Notes under the pieces: generated by a model
Database searches by the model: none
Told to the model about the DNA's origin: nothing
Seen by the model: the letters and a program-made list of their open reading frames with translations, nothing else
Translations under genes and position numbers: made by a program
From: Paraprevotella xylaniphila YIT 11841
GTDB lineage: Bacteria > Bacteroidota > Bacteroidia > Bacteroidales > Bacteroidaceae
Assembly: GCF_000205165.1 (NCBI RefSeq)
Contig: NZ_GL883827.1
Location: 1 to 62,066, forward strand
DNA: 62,066 nt
Reading direction: 5' to 3'
Part shown: one piece after another, positions 37,600-46,846 of the stretch
Layout of the letters: the number at the start of each line of letters is the position of its first letter
Numbering within the stretch: the first letter of the stretch is position 1

Positions 37600-39759
37600 T
37601 TATTCTTCTTTATCTTGTTTAGCCTCAAAATCCTTAACCAGTTTCTCTTGCACGTCTGCCGGTACCAGTTCGTAGCTGGCAAACGACATGATGAAAGAAG
37701 CACGACCACCGGTAATGGAACTTAAAGAGGTACAATAATTGGACATCTCCTTCAACGGCACTTTGGCCACAAGTTTCTCATAACCGTTCTCGCTAGTCAT
37801 CCCCATAATCATGCCTCGGCGTCCTTGCAAGTCGCTCATCACATCACCCATCTTGTCACTGGGAACAAAGACCTCCACGTCGTAAATAGGCTCCAGAATC
37901 TTCGGCCCGGCCTCTTTAAACGCCATACTGAAAGCATTACGCCCGGCCAACATGAAAGAAATTTCATTGGAATCTACGGGATGCATCTTTCCGTCGTACA
38001 CGATGACACGGACATCGCGGGCGTAACTACCCGTCAACGGGCCTTGTTCCATACGCTGCATCACACCTTTCAGAATAGCCGGCATGAAACGGGCATCAAT
38101 GGCACCACCCACCACAGAGTTGATAAAGACGAGCTTGCCGCCCCACTCTAAGGGTACTTCTTCCTTGCTGCGCGCATTAATCCGGAACTCTTGTCCGTTG
38201 AAACGATATACTTCCGGATCGGGCATACCTTCATAATAGGGTTCCACAATCAAATGTACTTCGCCGAACTGCCCCGCTCCTCCCGACTGTTTCTTATGAC
38301 GGTAGTCGGCACGCGCAGCCTTCGTAATGGTCTCACGATAAGGAATGCGAGGTTCTTCGAACTTAATGGCAATCTTTTCATTATTTTCCATACGCCACTT
38401 CAACGTACGCAAATGGAATTCCCCTTGTCCGTGTACCAGTATCTGACGCAATTCTTTGCTCTGCTCCACTACCCACGTGGGATCTTCCTCACGCATACGG
38501 TTCAAGGCATTCATCATCTTCTCGGTCTCTGCCTCGTTCACCGCCTTTACCGCACGGGTATACTTCGGATTGGGATATTTGATGAAATTGAAACGGTTCT
38601 CGCTATTTTTATCATTCAACGTATTCCCCGTCTTCACATCCTTCAGCTTCACCGTGCAACCGATATCTCCGGCCACCAATTCTTCCACCTTAATACGGTT
38701 GGCACCCGCACAAACGAACAACTGCGACATGCGTTCTTTCGACCCGCGGTCGGCATTGTTCAAATCATCACCTTCATGTACCTTGCCACTCATCACCTTG
38801 AAGTACTGCACCTCGCCGATATGAGGTTCTACGCCGGTCTTGAAGAAATAAAGCGAAGTCGGGCCGTCCACATCGGGAGTCACCTCCATACCTCTGGTAT
38901 TATGCACTTTGGGCATCTCGCTGACGAAAGGCACGACATTGCCCAAAAATTCCATCAAGCGCCGTACACCCATATCCTTTCCCGCACAAACACAGAACAC
39001 CGGGAACATCCCCCGTGCTGCCAATCCCTTGCGGATACCCTCACGCATCTCGTCTTCGGTCAGCGTTTCGCTCTCAAAGAATTTCTCCATCAATGTTTCG
39101 TCGTTCTCGGCAGCGGCCTCAACCAATACCTTGTGCATCTCCATGGCCTTCTCTTTCTGGTCTTCCGGGATTTCTTCTATCGTCGGTTCTCCACCTTCAG
39201 GCCCCCAGGAGTATTTCTTCATCAGCAACACGTCAATCAAGGCATTGAAGTCCGGCCCTGTTTTTATCGGATACTGCACCGGAACGACCTTGTTGCCGTA
39301 AATGGAAGTCAACTGCTCCAATATGGCATCGTAATCGCACTTTTCATCATCCAACTGGTTTACCAGAAAAATCACGGGCTTCCCTAACTTTTCCGTATAT
39401 CTGAAATGATTCTGCGTCCCGACTTCCGCACCGTATTGCCCGTTCAACAGCAACACGGCCGTATCCGTCACATTCAGTGCCGTCAACGCCGCACCCACAA
39501 AATCATCCGAACCCGGACAGTCTATGATATTCAGTTTCTTATTGTTCCATTCCACATGATACACTGTGGAAAAAACCGAATAACCGTATTCCTGTTCCAC
39601 CGGAAAATAGTCACTCACCGTGTTCTTGGCCGTAATTCTTCCGCGGCGCTTAATCAATCCGGCCTCATAAAGCAAGGCTTCCGTGAGTGTTGTTTTACCG
39701 GAACCATCATTTCCCAACAGGGCTATGTTTTTAATCTCGTTTGTTTGATATACTTTCAT
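37600..39759 (-). CDS. fusA2: Elongation factor G paralogue (EF-G2)
   Basis: 719 residues, full EF-G length with all five domains. The P-loop is GNDGSGKT (16-23), but switch II reads DCPGSDD (80-86): the catalytic histidine of the usual DxPGH is Ser84. G4 is NQLD (134-137) rather than NKxD, and the switch I RGITI is replaced (YGYSVF). EF-G2 of B. thetaiotaomicron (BT2167) is reported to move the ribosome without GTP hydrolysis and to matter in starvation and gut colonisation; this gene looks like the same protein, here encoded next to rprXY. Domain IV and V motifs are intact (HKKQSGGAGQFGEV, LQGRRGMIMGM). A single-gene unit with its own terminator. Confidence 0.92.
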   Translation of the reverse strand: MKVYQTNEIKNIALLGNDGSGKTTLTEALLYEAGLIKRRGRITAKNTVSDYFPVEQEYGYSVFSTVYHVEWNNKKLNIIDCPGSDDFVGAALTALNVTDTAVLLLNGQYGAEVGTQNHFRYTEKLGKPVIFLVNQLDDEKCDYDAILEQLTSIYGNKVVPVQYPIKTGPDFNALIDVLLMKKYSWGPEGGEPTIEEIPEDQKEKAMEMHKVLVEAAAENDETLMEKFFESETLTEDEMREGIRKGLAARGMFPVFCVCAGKDMGVRRLMEFLGNVVPFVSEMPKVHNTRGMEVTPDVDGPTSLYFFKTGVEPHIGEVQYFKVMSGKVHEGDDLNNADRGSKERMSQLFVCAGANRIKVEELVAGDIGCTVKLKDVKTGNTLNDKNSENRFNFIKYPNPKYTRAVKAVNEAETEKMMNALNRMREEDPTWVVEQSKELRQILVHGQGEFHLRTLKWRMENNEKIAIKFEEPRIPYRETITKAARADYRHKKQSGGAGQFGEVHLIVEPYYEGMPDPEVYRFNGQEFRINARSKEEVPLEWGGKLVFINSVVGGAIDARFMPAILKGVMQRMEQGPLTGSYARDVRVIVYDGKMHPVDSNEISFMLAGRNAFSMAFKEAGPKILEPIYDVEVFVPSDKMGDVMSDLQGRRGMIMGMTSENGYEKLVAKVPLKEMSNYCTSLSSITGGRASFIMSFASYELVPADVQEKLVKDFEAKQDKEE

Positions 39760-39900
39760 CGTGTAACATTTAATTTAAAGGTAACAACTAAACGGCACGA
39801 AATTTAGCAATAAAATCCCATACAGCCAACGATTCCGTGATTTTGTTCATTATGTTTTTAAACATAGTCTGCCTTTTCGGGTTCTTTTTCCTTCTTTCAC

Positions 39901-39908
39901 TACCTTTG
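39901..39908 (+). promoter_or_regulatory. -7 element for hemW
   Basis: TACCTTTG, 27 bases before the hemW ATG; -33 box unclear. Confidence 0.45.
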
Positions 39909-39934
39909 CACCACAGTTTTACACCTTATTATAT

Positions 39935-41125
39935 ATGGCCGGAATTTACATCCATATTCCTTTTTGCACAAGCCGTTGTGTATATTGCGACTTTTATTCC
40001 ACAACATGTGGGGAAAAAGACAAGGCTTACATAAGTGCCCTGACGAACGAATTGCGTTTAAGGGCGAATTACTTGCAACAAGACGGACAAATGCCCGTAA
40101 TTGAAACGATATATATAGGAGGCGGGACCCCTTCTACGCTCGACACGTCTTTACTCGAACCAATCTTCGAAGCATTATTCCAAACCTACAACGTGTCCGA
40201 CCGGGCAGAAGTTACCATCGAGGCCAATCCGGACGACCTCACTCCACGAAAAATCAAATCACTCCATACTCTGCCCGTCAATAGGCTAAGCATGGGGGTA
40301 CAGACATTCGACGATGGTAAACTACGTCTGCTCCACCGCCGACATAGTGGAGAGCAAGCCATCCGCGCAGTACATGACTGTCAGGACACCGGATTCGACA
40401 ACATCAGCATCGACTTGATTTACGGCCTACCGGCACAATCCCTTCGCGAATGGGAAACGGACGTGGACACAGCACTTTCCTTGAACGTACAACATATTTC
40501 GGCATACGCGCTCATCTACGAAGAAGGCACTCCACTTTGGAAAATGCGCAAACGGCATGTAGTGGAAGAAGCTGACGAAGAACTAAGCCTGGAAATGTTC
40601 AGTCTTTTAATGTGCCGACTCGAAAATGCCGGTTTCGAGCATTATGAAATTTCCAACTTTGCCCGCCCGGGCTTCCGTTCCCGACATAATTCCAGTTACT
40701 GGAAAGGCATTCCTTATTTAGGATGCGGCCCTTCGGCCCATTCTTTCGACGGACGTAACCGACAATGGAACCATCCGGATCTGAACGTCTATATAGACAA
40801 AGTGGGGAAATGCTTCTCCTCTGAAGACTTCAACCGCGCACCATGGATAGAGCAGGAAGAGCTGAACCTATACGAAAGATACAATGATTGCATCATTACT
40901 TCCTTACGCACGTCCGACGGACTAAACCTGAGCGAATTGAAACGAAAATTCGGCCAACCATTAACGGATTACTGCCTGCAAGCTGCCGCCGTCCACCTGA
41001 GAAACGGACAGCTCGAAATTATGGAAAAAAAAGAGCAAGCCCCCGAAGGCTTGCTCAAACTGACACGCCGGGGAATCTTTCTTTCCGACGGCATTATGAG
41101 TGATTTGCTTTACGTTCCAGACTGA
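39935..41125 (+). CDS. hemW: Radical SAM heme chaperone HemW
   Basis: 396 residues. Begins MAGIYIHIPFCTSRCVYCDF, with the iron-sulfur CxxxCxxC motif. HemW features follow: IYIGGGTPSTL, EANPDDL, RLSMGVQTF, SIDLIYGLPAQ and GCGPSAHSF. It lacks the fourth cysteine (CxxxCxxCxC) of the coproporphyrinogen oxidase HemN, having F there, as HemW proteins do. HemW inserts heme into proteins. The stop abuts the convergent DUF4827 stop with no gap. Confidence 0.92.
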   Translation: MAGIYIHIPFCTSRCVYCDFYSTTCGEKDKAYISALTNELRLRANYLQQDGQMPVIETIYIGGGTPSTLDTSLLEPIFEALFQTYNVSDRAEVTIEANPDDLTPRKIKSLHTLPVNRLSMGVQTFDDGKLRLLHRRHSGEQAIRAVHDCQDTGFDNISIDLIYGLPAQSLREWETDVDTALSLNVQHISAYALIYEEGTPLWKMRKRHVVEEADEELSLEMFSLLMCRLENAGFEHYEISNFARPGFRSRHNSSYWKGIPYLGCGPSAHSFDGRNRQWNHPDLNVYIDKVGKCFSSEDFNRAPWIEQEELNLYERYNDCIITSLRTSDGLNLSELKRKFGQPLTDYCLQAAAVHLRNGQLEIMEKKEQAPEGLLKLTRRGIFLSDGIMSDLLYVPD

Positions 41126-41824
41126 CTAATTCCTCATCTCCTGATAAGTGATTTCATAAAAACAAGGGTACACATTAGAAGAAGCATCACTATGCCCCTG
41201 TGAATGCGGTACAATGAGACGAACTTTGGCTATCTCTTCATCTGCATTGATTTGACGACCGATATTGATATAGGTTAAAGGAACCAACCACCCGGCAGGC
41301 ACTGCTTTCGAGCCGTAATACTGATACATCGCCCCACCCCCATTCACTGATGTATTGAATGAAGCGGTAAAGGTTCCGTAAGTATCCGTCACGTCCATGA
41401 TGTCAGGGTTCGTCTGCCAGTAAGCCGAATTGTTCGTAGTCTGCACGGAATCCCTTAAAATATTGAACTCCGTATAACGGCAAATGATGCGCTTCTGTTG
41501 GCCGTTCTTCATCTTTTCACCTGCCCCTTTACGTACAATCTGCATATACACACCGGTATTCTCAAAGACAACGTATTCGTTTCTTTCGAGATTGGTCGTA
41601 CTGTCCTGGGCATAAAACTCCCCTTCGGAAATCGTATTGATTTTACCGACATGAATCAATTCTTCCCCGTCACTCAAACGGATTACAACATCACGGTTCA
41701 GAAAAGCCGAAATGGCATCACGCTCTTTCTCCCGTTGCTCGGCGTATGTTTCCCCGTCGTCACAACTCTGCAATCCCCCTCCAACACCTAACACGGCAAA
41801 CAAAATATAAATAATCTTTCTCAT
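41126..41824 (-). CDS. DUF4827 lipoprotein
   Basis: 232 residues from the ATG at 41824 (an ATG 21 bases upstream would put an odd charged stretch before the signal). Lipobox GGGLQSC near residue 20. The body has a family-typical stretch (QREKERDAISAFLNRDV) and a beta-rich core with PAGWLVPLTYINIG. It resembles FKBP-like lipoproteins of Bacteroidetes but no peptidyl-prolyl motif stands out. Probably co-transcribed after nrnA (24 bases). Confidence 0.78.
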   Translation of the reverse strand: MRKIIYILFAVLGVGGGLQSCDDGETYAEQREKERDAISAFLNRDVVIRLSDGEELIHVGKINTISEGEFYAQDSTTNLERNEYVVFENTGVYMQIVRKGAGEKMKNGQQKRIICRYTEFNILRDSVQTTNNSAYWQTNPDIMDVTDTYGTFTASFNTSVNGGGAMYQYYGSKAVPAGWLVPLTYINIGRQINADEEIAKVRLIVPHSQGHSDASSNVYPCFYEITYQEMRN

Positions 41825-41848
41825 ATTTAGTTTTTTATAAATCACATT

Positions 41849-42886
41849 TCATCTATCTGTCAATAGAGAAGTATATTTCTTCAAAGCCTTGCGGACAATC
41901 TGTACGGCCTCATCCATCGTACAAGAAAGTTCCCCGCCCGAAGCATTCAAATGGCCCCCGCCATTGAAGAACTCTGCCGCCATCCGGTTACAGGGAAAAT
42001 CATCCACAGAACGCAAGGACACGCGAATTGCATGGCGTTCGGTATCTTCACGCAGAAATACCGAAAGACGGGATTTCCCGATTTGGAGCGGTATATTCAC
42101 GAACCCCTCCGTATCGCCTTTCCTATGCGAAAACCGCTTCTGTTCTTCTCTTGTTAAAGTCATCAATGAAGCATGATATTCCGGAAAATACTCCAGTTTG
42201 ACATATAGCATATACCCCATCAACCGAAAACGCTCAGCTGAGTAATTGAAAAATACATTGCGGTATATCTTGTCTTTGTCGATGCCTTTTGTCAGCAGGC
42301 GGCCTATAATATAATAAATATCGCTGCGATTGGAATTATAGGAAAAACAACCAGTATCCGTCATCATCCCTGTGTAAAGACATACCGCTTCCTCATACGT
42401 CATCGGCTCCACGCCTTCCAACTGCACCAATATACGATAAAGTAATTCACACGTCGAACTCATCTCTTGCCGAGAAACAGCCCAATCACAAAAATCTACT
42501 GGATCAAGATGATGGTCTATCATAATCTTAGGAGTTCGGGAATCCATCACGGGTTTCTGTAATCCCTGCAAACGATCGGGGGCGTTGAAATCCAAACAAA
42601 TAATCAAGTCAGCCGCCGCCACCAAAGGAGCTACTTCATTTTCATGTTTCTCATGAATGCGGACACGTTCCACTCCGGGCATCCATTTCAAGAAATCAGG
42701 AAAGATATTCGGAACCACGGGTTGGGCATTTTTGCCTTTTCGCCATAGGAAATGGGAAAAGGCCAAAACAGCACCCATGGCATCTCCATCGGGAGACACA
42801 TGACATGTAATGATGATATTGTGCGCCTTATCCAGTAACGTACGCAAACGCTGCACGTCTACTTCGGACAAGAGATTATCCAACAT
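41849..42886 (-). CDS. nrnA: DHH-family phosphoesterase (NrnA/PAP phosphatase type)
   Basis: 345 residues. DHH motifs: CHVSPDGDAMGA, ICLDFNAPDR, MIDHHLDPVDF; C-terminal DHHA1 motif GGGHLNASGG. Such proteins degrade short oligoribonucleotides and/or 3'-phosphoadenosine 5'-phosphate, or cyclic dinucleotide products. First gene of a pair with the DUF4827 lipoprotein. A -7 element lies at 42916-42923. Confidence 0.9.
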   Translation of the reverse strand: MLDNLLSEVDVQRLRTLLDKAHNIIITCHVSPDGDAMGAVLAFSHFLWRKGKNAQPVVPNIFPDFLKWMPGVERVRIHEKHENEVAPLVAAADLIICLDFNAPDRLQGLQKPVMDSRTPKIMIDHHLDPVDFCDWAVSRQEMSSTCELLYRILVQLEGVEPMTYEEAVCLYTGMMTDTGCFSYNSNRSDIYYIIGRLLTKGIDKDKIYRNVFFNYSAERFRLMGYMLYVKLEYFPEYHASLMTLTREEQKRFSHRKGDTEGFVNIPLQIGKSRLSVFLREDTERHAIRVSLRSVDDFPCNRMAAEFFNGGGHLNASGGELSCTMDEAVQIVRKALKKYTSLLTDR

Positions 42887-42915
42887 ATAAAAATTGTATT
42901 ACGGTTTATAATTTA

Positions 42916-42923
42916 CAAATATA
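42916..42923 (-). promoter_or_regulatory. -7 element for nrnA
   Basis: Minus-strand TATATTTG; a TTG lies about 22 bases upstream, slightly beyond the usual spacing. Confidence 0.5.
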
Positions 42924-42944
42924 CTATAAAAAGTCTGCTGTTCC

Positions 42945-45059
42945 TCAATTTAAAGCAACTTTTAACGCTCCTTTGGCTTCCATATCATGGAAACTCCAAC
43001 CTAATCTGTCACATTCTTGAATATAACGCCTCCTTTCATTTCGCCACAAAGAAGCATCCAACACCACACAACGGGGATTGAACAAACGAGACAGTTCATG
43101 CATACTGCCATGATAGCCGCGACAAACATAAAGATAATCGACCTCAGCCTGACACATTCCTTTTATCCCATCCCAACGGTCATCCGTAAGCATCAAAAAG
43201 GAGATGCCGTTCCTACCCGCCACCAAACCATGTACGGAAGAAATATAGTTATCCCTGAAATCAGCGGTCACGACCACAGGTACGTCCGAAAGCTTCTTTG
43301 CCCAAAAGGATTCTGCAATATAAGACATACGCTCCCTCACACTATCCTCTTCAGTCGAGAACAAATAAGAGCGTTCCGGTGAATAAATCACGTGGACAGA
43401 CGGACATGAAGAGTGATTATAAAACACGATTTCCGGTCGGATCCTGCAAAACTGCCTGTTTACAGCAAAGGCACACAAAGTCAATATCACACTCATAAGT
43501 CCGAACTGTACCCGTCGGGCATAAGACCGGCAGAAAGGCATCAGCCAAGCACACAATACTACATAGCACCACAGCGTAAACCATAGTGACCAATCCGTAT
43601 GGACCACAGCATACGGCCACTCCATCATCGCACGCAGACTGTCATTTTGCCACGTGCCCACCCGGGCAATCCACCACGCACAAACTGTTGTACCGATACC
43701 AGTAATCCCAGATAATAATATCAGAGGCATCCCATAAATCAATAGTGCCGTTAAAGGAGATACTACCAAAGTCGCCCATGCCGAATAAAACGAAAATGTA
43801 CCGAAACGATAAGCCACCAAAGGAACGGTGAATAACTGCGCTGCGAATGACACCAACAAACTTTGAAAAATCCACCTCACATAACGCCATTGCATCAACG
43901 GCAACTCCTGAAACCGGGGACATATCGTCAGAATACCGAACATGGCTAAAAAAGATAGTTGAAAGCCCACATCATAGAACCATAAAGGATTGATGCACAA
44001 CATCAACACCGCACTCATGGCTAAAGAATTAACTGAAAACCCCGAACGACCGACCAAAGACCCGGACAACATCAAGGAATACATCAGTGCCGCCCTCACA
44101 AGAGAAGGAGGCAAACCGGCCAAAAAGGTATACCCCCAAACCAGTACCGTAGCAAGCATCGCCCCCAGTAGCCGCAAATAGTGCCTCCTACAATAGCTCA
44201 GTATAAATAAATTCAACATCGCTACCAAAAAGCCAAGATGCATGCCAGACAAAGCCAACACATGACTGACACCGACTCCCGCATAAATATCCTTCAACTC
44301 ATCCGACAGTCCCGACTTTTCCCCTAAAGTCAAAGCTGCAAACAAGTCCAAAGCCTCACCCTGCAAACCGGTATTTCGATATACCTCCAATATTCTATCT
44401 CGCCATAACAGAGCTTTGATGCGCAAATCTATCCCCAAAGAAAGATGCCGCTCCTTATCCTCATATCCATGGATTCGTTTCCAACGCTCCTTTCCGATGA
44501 ATACACGGCCCGATATGCCTTTCACGGCCAAATATTCCGCATAATCGAACTCTTCCGGATTACCTTTGTTTTTCGGTCTCCGGATACGCCCCTTAAAAAA
44601 CAACTCATCTCCCGTCCGCAAAGTTTCCGCCAAAGAATCCCTCGAAAAGGTCAACCATAATTTGCTGGTTTGCCTCATAGCGAGACCGTTTCCGGACATC
44701 AACATAGCCTCTGCCCCTACCGTACGGGGCGAAATTTGAGGAGTATTCAACAATATGGCATGATACTCACGTTCCTCGTCCGTCCAAACCCGACGTAAGT
44801 TCTCCCACACATAAAAGGAACGCCACAATCCGAAGAAAAAAAACAGGAAACAAACAGAAATACCGAAAGACACGTAGCTTCTCAACTCACCATGACAAGC
44901 ACGCCGATGCAATGAATATATACCAACACACAAGCACCACCCTCCAATTAGCAGCACTCCTATGGACAGAAAAATACCCGCCTGGCTACCGCCTCCCGCA
45001 TATTGCCACAACAACCGTCCCAGCCACAAACCGGGAAGAAGCGGAACAGCCAACCTCAC
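42945..45059 (-). CDS. comEC: ComEC/Rec2-family membrane DNA-uptake protein
   Basis: 704 residues from a GTG at 45059. N-terminal DUF4131 region with a short periplasmic domain, then the Competence domain (LYAGVGVSHVLALSGMHLGF is the family signature in part: HVLALSGMH) with many membrane helices. The C-terminal metallo-beta-lactamase-like part (about 540-704) is short and lacks HxHxDH, as in other Bacteroidetes members. Start unclear: no ATG lies between the rpe stop and the coding sequence, and the same frame runs back to the rpe TAG with plausible sequence (WRKYPFVRLAVPL). The role is DNA uptake across the inner membrane; competence is not known in Bacteroides. Confidence 0.85.
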   Translation of the reverse strand: MRLAVPLLPGLWLGRLLWQYAGGGSQAGIFLSIGVLLIGGWCLCVGIYSLHRRACHGELRSYVSFGISVCFLFFFFGLWRSFYVWENLRRVWTDEEREYHAILLNTPQISPRTVGAEAMLMSGNGLAMRQTSKLWLTFSRDSLAETLRTGDELFFKGRIRRPKNKGNPEEFDYAEYLAVKGISGRVFIGKERWKRIHGYEDKERHLSLGIDLRIKALLWRDRILEVYRNTGLQGEALDLFAALTLGEKSGLSDELKDIYAGVGVSHVLALSGMHLGFLVAMLNLFILSYCRRHYLRLLGAMLATVLVWGYTFLAGLPPSLVRAALMYSLMLSGSLVGRSGFSVNSLAMSAVLMLCINPLWFYDVGFQLSFLAMFGILTICPRFQELPLMQWRYVRWIFQSLLVSFAAQLFTVPLVAYRFGTFSFYSAWATLVVSPLTALLIYGMPLILLSGITGIGTTVCAWWIARVGTWQNDSLRAMMEWPYAVVHTDWSLWFTLWCYVVLCAWLMPFCRSYARRVQFGLMSVILTLCAFAVNRQFCRIRPEIVFYNHSSCPSVHVIYSPERSYLFSTEEDSVRERMSYIAESFWAKKLSDVPVVVTADFRDNYISSVHGLVAGRNGISFLMLTDDRWDGIKGMCQAEVDYLYVCRGYHGSMHELSRLFNPRCVVLDASLWRNERRRYIQECDRLGWSFHDMEAKGALKVALN

Positions 45060-45104
45060 AAAAGGGTATTTCCGCCAAGATTCCGAACATATTCCAACCA
45101 GCGT

Positions 45105-45755
45105 CTACAAATTTTTCAGAACACGAATCTCTTCTATGGCATCTGCCGCATGAAAAACAGCACTCCCGGCTACCAACACATCCGCACCGGCCTCGACCAA
45201 CAACCGTCCCGTATCACGGTTCACCCCACCATCAACCTCTATTAAGGCTTTCGACCGGCTTCCGTCTATCATACGGCGCAATTCCCGCACTTTATCTAAT
45301 GTATGGGGAATAAAGGCCTGGCCTCCGAAGCCCGGATTGACGGCCATCAACATGACGATGTCCACATCCTCGATGATATCCGTCAAAGACGAAACGGGCG
45401 TGGCCGGATTCAATGTCACTCCGGCTTTCATACCGGCTTCCTTGATCTGCTGTACTACACGATGCAAATGCGGACAAGCCTCTACATGCACATTCATGGA
45501 ATAAGCTCCCAAAGCTCTCACCTCATTCAGAAACTTTTCCGGTTGCACAATCATCAGATGCACATCCAACGGCTTCTCACACAAACGAGCCACATACTTC
45601 AAAACAGGAAAACCGAAAGATATATTGGGGACAAACACACCATCCATGATGTCGATATGCAACCAATCGCATTCACTACGATTAATCATGTCCATTTCCG
45701 GTTTCAGGTTTCCGAAATCGGCGGACAACAGGGAAGGAGCCACAAAATGCTTCAT
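45105..45755 (-). CDS. rpe: Ribulose-phosphate 3-epimerase
   Basis: 216 residues. TIM-barrel family motifs: PSLLSADFGNL, LHIDIMDGVFVPNI, DVHLMI, VNPGFGGQAFI and IEVDGGVN, with the catalytic aspartates in DIMDG and VDGG. Interconverts ribulose and xylulose 5-phosphate in the pentose phosphate pathway. comEC follows in the same frame and strand. A promoter lies at 45788-45819. Confidence 0.95.
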   Translation of the reverse strand: MKHFVAPSLLSADFGNLKPEMDMINRSECDWLHIDIMDGVFVPNISFGFPVLKYVARLCEKPLDVHLMIVQPEKFLNEVRALGAYSMNVHVEACPHLHRVVQQIKEAGMKAGVTLNPATPVSSLTDIIEDVDIVMLMAVNPGFGGQAFIPHTLDKVRELRRMIDGSRSKALIEVDGGVNRDTGRLLVEAGADVLVAGSAVFHAADAIEEIRVLKNL

Positions 45756-45787
45756 AGTACATATATTTTTAAATACGTATATATGTA

Positions 45788-45819
45788 CAAAGTTATATTA
45801 AATATCCTATATGCGCAAG
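45788..45819 (-). promoter_or_regulatory. Promoter of rpe
   Basis: Minus-strand CTTG (45816-45819), 20 bases, TAACTTTG (45788-45795): close to the full Bacteroides consensus, 33 bases before the rpe ATG. Confidence 0.65.
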
Positions 45820-45844
45820 CAAGCACACTGTAAAATATGCCACC

Positions 45845-45976
45845 TTACTTCAAAATCATTCTGGCAAACTCACCGTCTGCAAATTCAAGTTCTTTATAAC
45901 TGCGTGCGAATAGCTTCAGAAAAGCAATAGTCCGCCGCGACGGTCGCTGCATTCCATTAGGTATAGTTATATCCAT
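45845..45976 (-). CDS. 43-residue basic peptide between the sigma factor and rpe
   Basis: ORF from the ATG at 45976 to TAA. It begins MDITIPNGMQRPSRRTIA and continues FLKLFARSYKELEF. The basic RPSRRT followed by an amphipathic FLKLFARSY helix looks like real protein rather than chance sequence, and I have an impression of similar short proteins near sigma-factor genes in other Bacteroidales, which I cannot confirm. It sits 74 bases after the sigma-factor stop on the same strand, so the two may share a transcript. No signal peptide. Function unknown. Confidence 0.55.
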   Translation of the reverse strand: MDITIPNGMQRPSRRTIAFLKLFARSYKELEFADGEFARMILK

Positions 45977-46050
45977 AAGCTGTCAGGTTACTTAAATCTG
46001 CTATTATAACGCTCTGACCGCTTATTTAGTATATCGCAGGATAGTTATTT

Positions 46051-46644
46051 TTAAGAAATAGCCAAATGAAGTTCCTTTTTCACCGCCATCTTACGTAAGT
46101 TCAACAAAGCATAACGCATACGCCCTAAAGCCGTATTGATACTTACCCCTGTTATATCTGCAATTTCCTTAAAAGACAATTCTTGGTAATACCTCATGAA
46201 AACCACTTCTTTCTGGTTTTGGGGCAAGTGTTCTACCAACAGTTTCACATCGTCAAGCACCTGTTCCCGCACCATTTTAGATTCCACAGTCGTTTCAGCC
46301 AATTTGATGTCATTGAACAAATCATACTCCACTTCATCGTTAGACACACAATTCTCATTGCGGGTCTGCCTGAAATAATCAATAATCAAATTATGGGCAA
46401 TGCGGGTTATCCATGCCTGAAACTTGCCATTTTCCACATAACGTCCCTGCTGAATGGTCACCACAGCTTTCATAAACGTTTCCTGGAATATATCATCAGC
46501 CACATCTTGATTGTGTACAACAAAAAAGATATAAGAAAAAATCTTCTCTTCATATCTCTCCAACAAGATGTCAAAAGCACCATTATTACCTCCGGCATAC
46601 AGTTTAACCAACATTTCGTCAGTCAAATTTGCAAAACTCTCCAT
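46051..46644 (-). CDS. ECF-type RNA polymerase sigma factor
   Basis: 197 residues, group 4 size. Region 2 (YEEKIFSYIFFVVHNQDVADDIFQETF, here with DIFQETF as the -10 contact core; AWITRIAHNLIIDYFR) and region 4 (LPQNQKEVVFMRYYQELSFKEIADIT, seen as LSFKEIADITGVSINTALGRM, the -35 helix-turn-helix). No anti-sigma (FecR-like) gene is next to it, so it is not of the Sus-linked type. Its regulon is unknown; a stress or housekeeping role is likelier. Confidence 0.9.
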   Translation of the reverse strand: MESFANLTDEMLVKLYAGGNNGAFDILLERYEEKIFSYIFFVVHNQDVADDIFQETFMKAVVTIQQGRYVENGKFQAWITRIAHNLIIDYFRQTRNENCVSNDEVEYDLFNDIKLAETTVESKMVREQVLDDVKLLVEHLPQNQKEVVFMRYYQELSFKEIADITGVSINTALGRMRYALLNLRKMAVKKELHLAIS

Positions 46645-46791
46645 CCTTATTTATTTTATAGTTAAGTAAGAGTATTCCAATAGGCAATAAACGTTTAATA
46701 ATTAATAAATGAATTAACAGGATGCAAATAAAAGAAGAATTTTGGAATTACACAAATTTACGGGCAAAAATTATTCTCTGCTTAAAGAAAC

Positions 46792-46821
46792 ACAGGGAGA
46801 ACACATGCATGCCCTCCCTGT
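46792..46821 (-). terminator. Hairpin after the DUF5606 gene
   Basis: Minus-strand ACAGGGAG (46814-46821) pairs with CTCCCTGT (46792-46799); followed by only a weak T run, so moderate support. Confidence 0.55.
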
Positions 46822-46846
46822 TCTTTGACATTATATACTTTCAGGC

